From NCBI RefSeq assembly GCF_001949145.1, contig NW_019091390.1:284342-348341 (forward strand): a stretch of DNA of 64,000 nucleotides. Reading direction: 5' to 3'. Below are positions 1-12,400 of the stretch, in pieces. Below the pieces are notes generated by a model. The model saw nothing but the letters and a program-made list of their open reading frames with translations, did not search any database and was not told where the DNA came from. A program made the translations under genes and the position numbers. The stretch's first letter is position 1. Each line of letters opens with the position of its first letter. The stretch is from Acanthaster planci. Its lineage: Eukaryota; Echinodermata; Asteroidea; Valvatida; Acanthasteridae.

Positions 1-276
1 CCCCATGACGGAAATGCCAAAGACATGCTGAGAATTACATACCTTGCGCTCAGTGGGTGTCTTTTTTACTGATGTTGCTTAATTTGGTTTAATTTCAACT
101 TAGTTCAACCTGATTTAAGATAAACTTGACTGCTTGGTCAGGGATGTACTCTTAGGACAGAAGACCATCTTGAATCACCATCTTTAGGTCATTTCATTCA
201 TTGTCTCAGCTAGTTAGGATGTGTTCCTTATTTGACGTTTTCATGCCTGCTTTTTATCGCCACTCATATTTGCTAG

Positions 277-1911
277 TCCTGGGACATGCCAGAGAGCGCC
301 AGCTCACTGGAGATCGAGATGGGAAGCGAGGAGCTGGTGCACTGGGAGGAATTCAAGGACCACGTCAAGGGTGACATCGCCATGGCCCCTCAGGAACTGC
401 CCCCTAAGCCCAAGACGCTGGCTAAGATCATCCGCACCAAGCTGGGTGACTCCATCATGCTCTTTGCCCCCGAGCAAGAGCTGAAGGTCTTCTTTGACGG
501 TCACAACGTCAAGGTGGAGGTGAGTCTGGACAGGTGGTCAGTAGGGCCCTAGTCTCATAAAGCTGCTGAGCTGAAAAAAAAATCACTTAGCAGATTTTTG
601 TGCTCAGCATCGTGGGTGATCTGTTCGATGCTAGCTAATTTTGAACCAGGAGGAATTGGCTCCCGTTTTGTAGACAGCTTTGCTGTCCTGCCCCTTTATG
701 TCTTGTCACTTGCTGAATGAGTAGCAGGCAACAGAAATCTCCATCTTTCTTACCTTTATTGCTACCCATTTTTTTTTTTCGAGCTAGGTGTCCAGCTAGA
801 CACCAACGTCTTTTACTGTATTTAGCTAATTGATTGGGCAAAACAGGTGGAACTGTACGGCAATTTTTTGTTCATCTACACAGCTGCCTCAGAAGTACAA
901 GGGCCTACACTGCGGTCTGTGCGGCGATTTCAACGGTGAGGTCTCCGATGAGTTTGTGGGTCCAAACAGGGAGATTTACAAGAACCCTCATCGCTTTGGA
1001 CGCAGCTACCAGCACACCACAAATGAATGCGCCAAAGGTACGGTGAAGATTCCAAGATTTTCCAATGCCGTAGGATTCACAAACTGTTAGACATCAAGAA
1101 GGCCCAGATCCAAATTTGTCACTCAAATCTGGTTCTCAAATTGTGCATTAAATACACAGCTTTTAGAATTCCAACCGAAAAAACTATCATGCCACGTTTG
1201 GCAGTTCAGCGCTTGGTATTTAGAAGTCAAACTTAACCCTGAATAGACTGTTGAAGTAGAGAAACAAGTCACTGCTAAACACGGTTATGTTTAGAATAAT
1301 TTGTTAGCTTGGTGGTTCCGAGGACAATGCAATTTTGATGGAGGTGCAAGAGTTCGCTTCTATTACTTTGTAAATCTCCCTCAAGATGTTTGGCATTTTG
1401 TTTAGAAATTATTCTGGTTGGAAGTTTTCAAATGCTGAATTTTCAGTGGCTAGGAAAGAATGAGATTTTCTTCATTTTTTGAATTGTCTTATCACTTACC
1501 ACAAAAAGGTCTTGGAAACTAGGTGAGAATTCTTAACAGTAAGCAAAGACAGATGTTGGCTAGTAGAGATTTTTAATGTACTTACTGAGTTGGTGGGGTC
1601 TCATGCAATCAACAGAAAACCAGTGTGCACCAGTGATGGAGTTTGCCTATGCCACTGAAATTATTCTGCCGGGCAACAAAAAACAGTTTGCCTGCATCTC
1701 CAAGAGACCATTGCCCACATGCCTGCAAACTTGCCGACCGACTGAGGAGGAGACCATTGACGTGGAGTTTGTCTGCATGGAACACGAAGGCGACTCTAAC
1801 CCCTTCCCAACGACGAGCACCCGCGATGCCCTCATCAATAAGTACGGCAACAAGATGGCTGACTACAAGATCAAGATGCCGATGGTTACCAAGTGCGGCC
1901 GCCCGAATTAG
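277..1911 (+). CDS. Vitellogenin-like protein, 3' end (VWD domain and C-terminus), partial
   Basis: Three coding exons can be joined in phase: 277-519 (acceptor ctag, donor gtgagt, phase 0), 884-1037 (acceptor acag, donor gtacgg, ends in phase 1) and 1616-1911 (acceptor acag, stop TAG at 1909-1911). They encode 231 residues of the C-terminus of a larger secreted protein whose earlier exons lie left of the window. Exon 2 carries the CGLCGDFNG motif typical of von Willebrand factor type D domains, followed by a DEFVGPN segment and a conserved cysteine. The last exon is cysteine-rich and ends CGRPN. Large lipid-transfer proteins of the vitellogenin family end with a VWD domain and a cysteine-rich tail; vitellogenin is the egg-yolk precursor that is secreted and taken up by oocytes. 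The family call rests on the VWD motif and tail pattern. Another VWD-bearing protein (apolipophorin-like or mucin-like) is possible, since the lipid-binding N-terminus is not visible. Confidence 0.75.
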
Positions 1912-2617
1912 ACCCATTCAGCAAGAAGGAATTTCAAAGGACTGTTTTCTGATGCCGGACCGAAGTTTATCAGATAATTCACCCTATAGCTTTTTGCACT
2001 TAATCACAAATTTCCTTGCTACAACTTACCGAGATTCATGATTTCTTAAACTTTGCGAAGCATTTCTTTAACTATGCCTTTGTCTTTGTGCAAGGTCTTG
2101 TAGCACCTCAGATTTGTATTTATATATACAGTTGAGTGTAGAGGAGAAGGCGCTCCATGACCTGGCTTAGTTGAAATTTCACTTGTCATTGGTTTAAGGA
2201 CTTAAAGATTTGCTTGTATATTTGATTTGTTTCTGAAAGAGTAAGACAAAGATACATGTCCTTGAAGAAGTTATTCAAGTGAGGTATTTGGTTAGTGCCA
2301 TTTGTGGGAGATCAGTTACAACCAGTATTAATGTTCGATGTGTCAAACTTTTTTTCACATTTTTGGTTGGAAATACTTCTATGGATTACTTTAATTTCCT
2401 GATTTCACCAAGGTGGCTTTATATGCAAGTCAAATTGATATGACTTTTTGCGCAGAAAATATTGATTCCAAAACTCCCCAACCCGCTTAAAATACACTGT
2501 ATAATATGGAACTTTATCATAATTGAATTCTGTTATGACGTACTGTGAATGTGTAATTGTTTGTGCATGTTCATTATTTGTTTGGCCTGTGTTTTTTTTC
2601 TGTTTGCAGATTAAAAG

Positions 2618-2623
2618 AATAAA
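2618..2623 (+). terminator. Candidate polyadenylation signal AATAAA for the vitellogenin-like gene
   Basis: A canonical AATAAA sits 707 bases downstream of the stop codon in AT-rich sequence. Cleavage here is inferred from the hexamer only. Confidence 0.35.
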
Positions 2624-3694
2624 ATTGATAAGTTGATCAGTTAAGCATTTGAAAAAAGCACAAGTTTGTTTCTTAATTTGCATAATTAATGAGACCTGTT
2701 TTTGGTGAGATTTCTTCTCATTCTTTCACCTTTTCCTTTCAACCTTGGTAATAACTTTTAACGGTGTTGATGTTCAAAAGATGCACGTTTTAGAAGGGGC
2801 ACGGGGTTGCGAGACACTAGGAAGATGAGAAGACAGAACAGGGCTGTTCTGTTGGTAAGAAGGCTGTCAACCATGCTAAGTTAAGGCAACAGCCTCTTAC
2901 GCAAACCTCATATGCAGGTCGTTTCCCAATCGGGGGAATTTAAACTTCTGATACGATAGAAGTATTTAACTTGCCTGACAACATTTTTATTACAGAACTA
3001 ATCAAACTCAAGTCTGTTTTTCAGCAGTGCAATGCATGTGCAGTCGTGAACTTTTGGACGGAAGTCTACAGATGCTTCTAAAGGGCGGATCTCGAATGCC
3101 TTGGATTGATAAAAACTATCACAATTCAACAGTTGGTCATTACTGTATGGCAGAGCTGAGTCACACAGAATGTTCAAATGATCATCAGCCGTCAGTGTAA
3201 TGGTTAAAAGTCAAGGGTACTGTTGTACACACTGGCACCTCCCATTCAAGAGGTTAGGAGTGCAGCACCACCAACGGTTTCCCCAGTTCCTGCAGGCTCA
3301 GTGATCTATGACTGTACTGAGAAGCCTCAGCGTACCTTCTGCATTAATGTCATATTCGAATATCATGAGTGCCTGTAAGTCCATCACAAGTCATTCAAAT
3401 GAATTGTAACAAGCGTTACCTTGGCATCATGCACCATATTTAATCTTGTGAAAACGACTTGTGAAGGACCTGACTATGACACTGTTCTCCACCCTTCGTC
3501 AGCAAGCACAATAACTAATAGACAATGCGCACAGAAACTGAAAACATTGTGTAAATGCGGATTCAATATTGAACACCTGTTATTTTTTGTAGGTTTTCTA
3601 AGGTACGTGTGACACAAATCCTGTTTAGGCGTACATAGAAAACAAAGCTCCCTTGCCATACCCCTGGCCTGAACAGTGACCCTTGACTTTGTTA

Positions 3695-3967
3695 CGCCCC
3701 AACTATCGCATCAGTCCCAACTACTGTTGAGACCGTCCCAACTAGAGTGCTGCAGTTTGGCTGGCCCAACTACAGCACAGAGGTCCAGTGTGCATGGGCC
3801 AAAGTCATATTGTTTACGATGTCACGTCACAGATGAAGTGCCATATCAATTTTAGAAGAATTGTGTCAAGCGCGAGATGCAATAACTTGGATAAGCTTGG
3901 GAAATTTCTACAGAAATTGGTTAACAACAGTTGAGCCAGCCCAGGTGCAACGCTATAGTTGGGGCGC
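3695..3967. repeat. Possible foldback element with cgccccaacta ends
   Basis: The left end reads acgccccaactatcgc and the right end is its approximate reverse complement (gctatagttggggcg), giving an inverted repeat of about 15 bases around 240 bases of unrelated sequence. Within it, variants of the word cccaacta recur at about 3718, 3737 and 3767. No clear target-site duplication was seen, so the element status is tentative. Confidence 0.35.
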
Positions 3968-4021
3968 AATGTCTTCGTTCAGTTTTGGCTCCACTTTCGT
4001 AGATAGATACCACCGCACCGT

Positions 4022-5822
4022 TCAAGTAGGCCTGGCAGCTGGCCCCTGGATCTCGGAGTAGAGCGCCCCCAGAGAGGTCTTGAACTGCTCCAGTTCCATT
4101 TCCAGCTTGGAGATGCGGTCCAAGGTGGCGAAGAGTTCCTGCAGCTTCTCCTGGATGACTTTACCGTTCCCTTCATACATCTGGAACATGGCCTGCTCTA
4201 GGTTGTCATAGGAGTTTGATGCCTGGTTTTTTTGGTGGTGATAATTGAAATGGAGGTAATCTCAGTACATTTACACAGCCATAATAATATTTATTTATTT
4301 ACTATCTCTTAGGGCATAAAGGATTTGTTTCCAAGTTTGACGTATATTTTATTTGATAGCTTACCTTATAATTTTCCTGTGCATGGTTGTATATACCATT
4401 TACTTGTTTTGTTTTCAAACTAATCTTTTGGTGGGTAAAGTTACTTGTTATTCAGCCTCGGAGTAATAATAAATTGACCTCTGTTCTGATGACACCGCAC
4501 TTTGTTATTTATATGCTCTCCTATTGTGATCAGTGGACCGTGCGCCACGACTGACTCCACTGGAATGTGCACATGTAAATAAAGTGTGATGTATTCAGTA
4601 GTAATTCCCTTAGCGTCGCTGATATTCTCCTGCAAACTTACCTGCGAATTTACCTAAGCGGGAAAAAAAGGAACTAACTGAAAACTAAAAAACTGTCAAC
4701 TTATTTTGGGGTGCTGTCATTCAGAAGGATAATAATAATTGGAAGCAATTTTAAAGCTGTAAGATAACACATTTTTGCAAGTGAAGAAACTTGTCCAAGA
4801 CAATCTGACCTAGCCCAGCACTTCGTTGGACACTTTAGTAATGTAGATCTATGCTTAATCCATTGCCACATTGAGGTTTCTCCTGAATAAAACAACCATA
4901 CGGATTATGCTGAAGAAAATCAGTTTGGTTGTTTTAAAATATCAATCCATACCTGCACTTCGATGGCCTTCTTGAAGTCTGCCAGCAGAGACGTGTCTCT
5001 TTTTCTCTTGGCGTTAATGTCATCGATCAGTTGCTGGGTCCGTTGGTTCAAGATTTCCCTGGTCAATGAGCTTGACGTGGATCGGATCTGCTTCGTTGAA
5101 GGCTGGAACCCTTGAGAAGGAACGGTGAAGTTGAAGGACACTTCACCGCAGGCTGACTCAGTGGGAATGCTGTATTCATGAAAGGCATCAGAGAACAGGC
5201 CTCAGCAATTTATGTGTTCAATGCCGAGCATCAAACCTGTGTTTCGTGAGATAGTGGCACTTTGTTTTTGTACATAGACTGTCAAAGTTTGCAGAAATGT
5301 CATCAATAGCTATCAACAGTGTTTTTTTTTCATCAAAGTTAACATATGTCCCATTTTAAATAAAGGGGAGTAGGCCTTTTATTATTGTTTCACAGCTGTG
5401 TGATTTCAACGCTGCAAACTATTATAGACTATCAAAGTGAATATGTCACGTGCATAATTATGTTTGTAAAAGTCATTAGTGCGAAAACCAGCACATTAGT
5501 GACCAACATGAACACATTCTCCAAACCTTGGCGCTACATCTTGTGGTTTAAATGACGTCATGCTTTAGTGCTGCTAAAGGCTTGCCACAGTTGTCAGCCA
5601 CTGCCAGCAAAAATTGCAACAGCAAATGAGCGTAATCTTACAGGTCTCAGTCTTATTTCATTTGTTAGTTTCTTTGTTTTGTCACCTTGGCTCGAGGAAG
5701 TCGGCCCTGTCTGGATCAAAGTCTCCCTGGTTTTCAACCACTGGCTGGGTTCCTTGCTGAGGAAGGTCTAGACTGGTCATGTCTGCTGCTGCTGCCGATG
5801 AATAGCTTTCCATTGTTTCCAT
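4022..5822 (-). CDS. SYCE2: SYCE2-like synaptonemal complex central element protein
   Basis: Three exons join in phase on the minus strand: 5822-5686 (ATG at 5822, donor gtgac), 5169-4953 (acceptor acag, donor gtatgg) and 4222-4022 (acceptor ccag, stop TGA). The product is 184 residues, close in size to vertebrate SYCE2. Residues 1-60 are polar and acidic and look disordered. From about residue 80 onward the protein is a predicted long coiled coil. The blocks NQRTQQLIDDINAKRKRD and KVIQEKLQEL followed by ISKLEMELEQ match in order and spacing the conserved SYCE2 core (QELIENIN..., KIIQEKLQEF..., ISHLETEL). In known systems SYCE2 pairs with TEX12 and assembles into fibres in the central element of the synaptonemal complex, holding homologous chromosomes together in meiotic prophase. 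A second in-frame ATG lies three codons downstream (5811-5813), so the exact start is uncertain. The gene is head to head with nardilysin. Homology is called from motif order, not from an alignment. Confidence 0.86.
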
Positions 5823-6403
5823 TTTCGACTGCAAGAACTTAAAAAAAATTTAAATACAACATCAAATTTTAAGCTGAGCATGCTAACTGCCCATGCCTCT
5901 GATCAACAGTTAAAACTGGACTTTTCTAGGGCAGGCCTCTGTGCGGGCACAAAAATGTGAGTGTCACTCCACTTCACTTTGCCTATGCTAGTATGGGCCT
6001 TACTTAGGCCAGAGCCTCAGCCTTTGCAACGATTTTCTAGTCCAAGTTAAACTTTAGACTCAGCTTACCTTTCCTCCTTGGACCAGTTTTATAGAAATCT
6101 TAAAATCATACAAGTGACGGGAAGCGTAATTTTCTACCACAGGTGAATGGCAGTGGTATTTTCGACGATTTATTCAGGGGAGATTGCCAAACAGCTCGAT
6201 TATTTCCGTCGCGTTTCAAGCTTGTTCAATACTGCGGTGCGGTGGCGCTGTTCTGAAACTTTTGACCAATGGTGTAAATTGTAAAGAACCCGATCAGAGT
6301 ATAATCATGCAACGCAATATTTATTGTGAAAGTGGAAGTATTACTACCTCGTTCGAGACTTATTAAGCAACGCTAGGTATACTACCCTGATTGGAATACC
6401 AAG
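5823..6403. promoter_or_regulatory. Shared 581-bp upstream region between SYCE2-like gene and nardilysin
   Basis: The two start codons face away from each other with only 581 bases between them, so both promoters and 5' UTRs must lie here unless upstream non-coding exons exist. No obvious TATA box is placed for either gene. This arrangement is what a bidirectional promoter looks like, but transcription starts cannot be read from the sequence. Confidence 0.5.
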
Positions 6404-9400
6404 ATGGCTGCTATCGTAAAGTCGCCATATGACACACGTGAATATCGGTAAGTCTATTATTTTGTCACAACGGGATTTAGATAAAACAGATTTTAACTTT
6501 TTTTCCTTTAAAATCAATTTTCAAACATCAAACTGATTGACAGATTTCAATTTGTAAAAAATTTTGGAAGTTTGTAAGTGTACAACTGGTTGTCCAATTT
6601 CCGGACAAACGTGTTGCTATGCAGTGTGGAGTCTGCCTATGCCGTCTGCGTATGTTGGCCCCTGAGGCGTTTGAACTTGAAGCGAGATATGGGACAGAGA
6701 GAACCCCCCCCCCCCATGTGTTGGCATCTCAGGAATTCTTTCCAGACCGTGCGGACATCAAGGGATGTGTTTTTTATTAGCCTAACATGTGTGACCATGA
6801 TATACTAGCCTAGGCGCCTTTATTGCCACTTACTTAGGCCTACTGTGAAAACCAATACAAAAGGTGGCGAAATTAGGGACCTGGCGACTATACGGTCACG
6901 CACATTAGGCCTAATCATGATAATGACTATGTGGGGGGGGATTAGACCTTCCCCCCCTCTGTCCCATATCTTGCCGGGTATACCTTGAGCGCTTTTAGGT
7001 GGCACAATCTGTTTAATGGTCAGTCTATTCCTTCCTCCATGGTCTGTGTGATCGGTCAATCTTTGTCATGTGTTTGTGCCATAGGTTGGCCTTACTGTAT
7101 GCCTTGTTAGTACTTTGTCACCAGCCAATTGCCTTATCTCTCTGTCCCACAGTTGTGGAATATTTTTTCAAAAAAGGAAAGTTTAATAAGTTGCAGATCT
7201 GGAGATTTCATACAGAATTGACTGATGATAATGAGGCCTAACGTTACAGTAATAGCGTAACGCAATCATACCTTTGTGCTGATCGACTAGTCATACCCAC
7301 ATTGGCCCAACCATGCCAACATGGCCGTATGGTGGATCAAGCTGACAGAGCATGGAGGAAAGAACAGACAGAGTGAAAGTACATGTATTGTGTTGGCCGT
7401 CCGTTGTGTGGCTCGGAGACAACTACCTAGTCCTTACTGCAAGCATGAGTTTTTATAACTAGACTTGACCAGGTCATCATTAGGTTAATTTTGTCATTCT
7501 TCCACTTTGCTGCGGTAGTTTCAGACTGTAAAACCTAAACGATTAAAGATTTCCATTTTTGTGCAGTGATGAGTTTAAACTTAAAATGTTCTGCAGGGTG
7601 GTGACATTATCCAATGGTTTGACAGCCCTCCTGATATCTGACTTGGCAAAATGGGGACAAGGCGATGAACAGAATGGGGTGGTTGAAACGGATACTGAAT
7701 GTAAGACCTCTGAGGATGGGCCATGTGGAGATGATGAGGTGCCAATGGAGGTGGGGTCCACCCCTGAGGACTGTACCATCAAATCCTCAGAGGCTGCTGT
7801 TGTGAACTCAGAGGCATTGGAGGATGGCCCGTTCCATTGTTGGATGGGGGAGTTGCAGAGGAAGAGGAGGGTGAGGATGGAGAGGACTCGGAGGAGGAGG
7901 GGGATTGTGGAGACGATGCAGAGAGTGAAGACGGTGAAGGGAGATCAGTGCGGAAGTCACAAGCCAAACAGCCGAAGCTTGTACGTAACTTCAAAGGGGG
8001 CAAGTTTGCCCTCTGTGACATTCATGTATAGAGGCCTTGCGTGGTAGCCATCTTGCAGGGCAGTTCTTTGGTTCCACTGGGAAGCCTTTGTGCATACCCT
8101 GTGGAACAAAAGCACTGGCCTGCAACATGGCAGCCATGCACACCCTCTATACATTTTCACATGTTCTACAAGGAGTTGCCCAAACAACAATATGCCCACC
8201 CTAACAAAAAAAAACTGAATGATCAGTGCTCTTCAAGAAGCTGAGAAAAGTCTTTTGTGCTCACTTTGAGCTTCCTTGGCTTACTTTGGACTTAGTACCC
8301 TGAAAACAGTTCTTCAGAAATTGAAGTTTTTTCTTTGTTTTTGTCTTTGGTTTTCTTTTAATAAGATTCCAAGAACACATTTAACAGAAAACTTAGCCAT
8401 CACAGATTCTCAAACATCATAAAATGCTTGAATCAAACACTGTTTAGCTCATGAACCAAGGAAATGAAAATGCCCAGAAGTCTGCGGCTACAACTTGTAG
8501 GGGTGTGTGTTTATTTTTCTTGCAGGCAGCTGCAGCTCTTTGTGTCGGCATTGGCAGTTTCTGCGAACCAGATGACATACCAGGACTCGCCCACTTCCTA
8601 GAACACAGTGAGTCCTTCCAATTCGGGTTCTGAATCGATTCCATCACGGGTTCCTGTCTCAAGTCCCTTCATAAGGCCAGTCACAAGGAACTTGGACGGA
8701 GGAATGCTTCTGCCACGTTTCTTGTGAATAGTTTGTGACTTGGTTCGAGACTTGTTATGATGGACTGATTAAGGGGTACACTCCCGCTTCCTGAGTAACG
8801 CTTGCTGAAATACACAGGAATCTATGGAGACTTACAGAACACATGACTGCACGATGTGCACACCTCAATTACAGTTTTAACTTGCATCAAGCTTACTTCA
8901 AGAATGAAGGCATTGACAGTAGACTTGAAGATCCTTTCTGAAAGGTTTAATGAGTGACGTTTTGCAACCTTGAGCAGTTTCATCAAATTCATCTGTCATA
9001 GAATACAAGTGGTCCATCTGCATAAATTTAAATGCTTGCTAAATACAGATCCTGCAGCACTGTCGTATGACAAGACATGTACCTCTTGACTGGACAGCTA
9101 GAGTCATATACTGGGCTGAGTAGAATCGTTTTCTGAACTCGATTAAATGCTGCTGGACATTAATATTTCTGGCAGATGGCTGCGTCTTTAGGGTGGTGGA
9201 ATTACCTGTCGATAAACATATCAAATTTAACTTGATGATTGTAGACTTGAAGATCCTTTCTGAAAGGTTTAGTGAGTGACGTTTTGCAACCTTGAGCAGT
9301 TTCATCAAATTCACCTGTCTTAGAATGCAAGTGGTCCATCTGCATAAATTTAAATGCTTGCTAAATACATTTTAAGCTCCTTGATAGCAAAATCTAAGTC

Positions 9401-12400
9401 AAGGCCTTTTCAATATAAGCAGTTAAATCGAATGGAATAAAAAGTCATTGTTGGGGGATAATTATTAATGGAATTTATCCGGTCACAAACAACACAAAAT
9501 GGTCAATCCAAGAGATTCAGTGTTGTATATCACAACCCTTGGTATAAAACTTTTGTCTTTGAAGTGGTCTTCATGGGAAGTGAGAAGTACCCGGATGAGA
9601 ATTCCTTTGATGCCTTTGTTAGGACACACGGGGGCTCCGACAATGCTTCAACTGACTGTGAACGGGTAGGTTTTTGCCGGTCATTGAATAAATCAGTGCA
9701 AAATCTGTGAATTTGATCATCATTTGTGAAGGGCATTGTCCCAAACCTTACAAAACGAGTCCCTAGAATCACTTGTGAGTTAAAAGGCCTACAAAGAATT
9801 TTGCACAATATAAATCAGTAGGAGCCCTGAGCATGTTCCACGCATGTAATGTCCATTTCCATCAAGATGCTAAATTGAGTGATACATCAAAACAAAGAGC
9901 TCAGACTGGTCTTTTTAATGCAAAAAAAGATTATCAACAGACTGGCTTAAGTCTCATGCACAATTTGTTAACAAGAGACAATTTCCATATATGTACCATG
10001 CATTTTTGAATCTCTGTATTTTGATTGGCAACTTCATGTATGCTAGAATGTGGAGAGACTTTGAAAGCACATCCGTGTAAATTGAATGCTGACCATCAAG
10101 AATCATGTGACTGAAAGTCCTCTGTGCAAAAAGCTTCGGCATGGTTATACCACTTTTGGGGTTCGCTGGACCCATGTACGCGTTCGGGTGGTCCTCATGT
10201 ATTCCGTTTGGTTTTTTTTCTTGATTAAGACGACCTTCATCTTTGAAGTTCACCAGAAGAGCTTCCATGAGGGGCTGATGCGTTTTGCCCAGTTCTTCAC
10301 GGCACCTCTGTTGAAAGCCAGCAGCACGGACAGGGAGCTTGAGGCAGTCGACAGTGGTGAGTTTTTTCTTCATCACCAACAGTTTTCTACACTATCGTGC
10401 CAATCCCGTGGAAGACAGTGCACAATTACTTACAGAGGGTTTGCATTGCTGCCATGTTGCTGGCCAGTGCTTTTGTTCCCCAGGTTATACACAAAGGAGG
10501 TTTCCCTGTGGAACCAAAGACTGCCCTGCAAGATGGCGATCATGCAAAGCCTCTATTAGGTGTAATTTTGCAGCTTCGGTTTTCCGCTTACTCTAGGCCC
10601 CAGACATTCACAATTTTTCTGATAGGCTGACGGAAGATTTTAAATTGACCACATACCAGTCAGAGGAAAGGGCAATTCTGCGCAGATACCGCATCCAGGC
10701 GTCAGTCTCGGAACATAATCGTCCACGCACTTCGGCAAGTATCAACACCGTAGTGATTGAAAATAATGCCAGTGGACCACCTGCCATAGTAATGGCTTCT
10801 AACTTAGGACAACAAAGTTGTCTATCCATGCATATGGGAAGGACAAGTTACAAATGTACGTACATTTTTTTGTTGGTACTGACATGGCAGTGTGCATGAC
10901 ACCCGTAGGGGGCCGTTACTCCTGCAAATGTGAGTTTGTGGTAGATGGAGGAAGATTCTTTGCAGAGCTACCCGTGGCTTTTCAACTGTCCTCTGTCTCA
11001 CTGGCTTGATCCTTAACAGAATTCCAGATGAGTTTGCCAAGCGATTACCACCGCAAGCTACAACTGATCGGCGCCATGTCCAGAGAGGGTCACCCAATGG
11101 GGAAGTTCATGTGGGGTAAGCCACTGTGCGCCAAGTCACACATTGGTCAGGCCGACACCTCTAATGTCACACGTTGAGGTGCGAATAAGTGGACCCAGCG
11201 TTAGAGGTCATGAGGGCAATATTATGCCCTCCTTTCCATGATTGTGCATCGACTTTCTTTTGCGATAGGATTTCAGCTCGTACTGGGGAAAAATTGGTGG
11301 AATTAATATAAAGTGCCAACTGCCAGGTGTAAAGCACCTTGCTTGGAATAGCCCATATTTAAGCTGAACAATCAAACGATGCTGGATATCCGGTTTGTTT
11401 AAGCCATGCAAAGAAAGCATAGTAAGATCGACCAATCAGGTCGTTGTCCAAGTTAAATTTGATATGTTTATCGACAGGTAATTCCACCACCCTAAAGACG
11501 CAGCCGTCTGCCAGAAATATTGATGTCCAGCAGCGTTTAATCGAGTTCAGGAAACGAGTCTACTCAGCCCAGTATATGACTCTAGCTGTCCAGTCAAGAG
11601 GTACATGTCTTGTCATACGACAGTGCTGCAGGATCTGTACAGAGAGCAGCTACTGTGCAGTGCAGACTGGGATTCGCATGGAAACGATTTGCCATGTAAC
11701 ACCCTTTGCCGAGTGTTGCGGAGTTGCCATAACGCATACAAACTGACAACGGGCAGAACCTTCGCCCTCTTCTTGGACGCCACAAACGTCAAGCGCACAG
11801 AGAGCATGCATTTAATTACTCCGCCGTGGTTCATACCAAACTGTATAATATGTAGACGCTGAAATCTGATAAGAGCTCTAGTATGACTGGTTGTTGGCCT
11901 TTCTGATCTTCCGTGTCTCAAGGTCCGACGTGCAATGAACAGAGTATGAAATTCATTGAACCCTTCTCTTTGAACTTTGACCTCAGGCTGCCAGGAAAAA
12001 TGACAAGCAATACCTCAGGAAGATGTTCTAAGCAGTTCTGAGCTAAGCGCGTATAATCTACGAGCTGTCGGATTCCCTGCCTTTGAAATTGGCTCCATAT
12101 TTATATCTTGCTTTACTGCCTTAGCCTGTCAGTAAGTTCCATAGTTTGTTTGATTCCCTTTTCTATTTTTATACAGAGACTCTAGACATTTTAGAAGAAT
12201 GGATCAGAGAAACCTTTTCAGACATTCCAAATAAGTAAGTTCTCATGATATTATAAATTTCCCTTTCATTTAAATATAGTTGGTACCTTTATCCTTGATA
12301 AGGACAGATTGGGAAATACTATAAATGCATCTTCACCAGATGTTCTCTTGATGATTTCAATCACCTTTAATACAGCTGTTTTTGATCCCTTTCCAAACCC

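Larger units (their letters stand above)
1912..4021. other. Intergenic region between the vitellogenin-like gene and SYCE2 (convergent 3' ends)
   Basis: No coding exon could be recognised. The region starts with the 3' UTR of the + strand gene; an AATAAA at 2618-2623, 707 bases past the stop, is a candidate polyadenylation signal. It should also hold the 3' UTR of the - strand SYCE2-like gene near its right end. A possible foldback element lies at about 3695-3967. Confidence 0.6.

Noticed and set aside
7779-8021. Ser/Pro-rich minus-strand frame
   Set aside because: It is the antisense of the Glu/Asp-rich coding run in nardilysin exon 2.
7837-8031. Separate acidic protein gene
   Set aside because: The acidic frame is the 3' part of nardilysin exon 2, shown by the donor at 7981 and the phase of exon 3.
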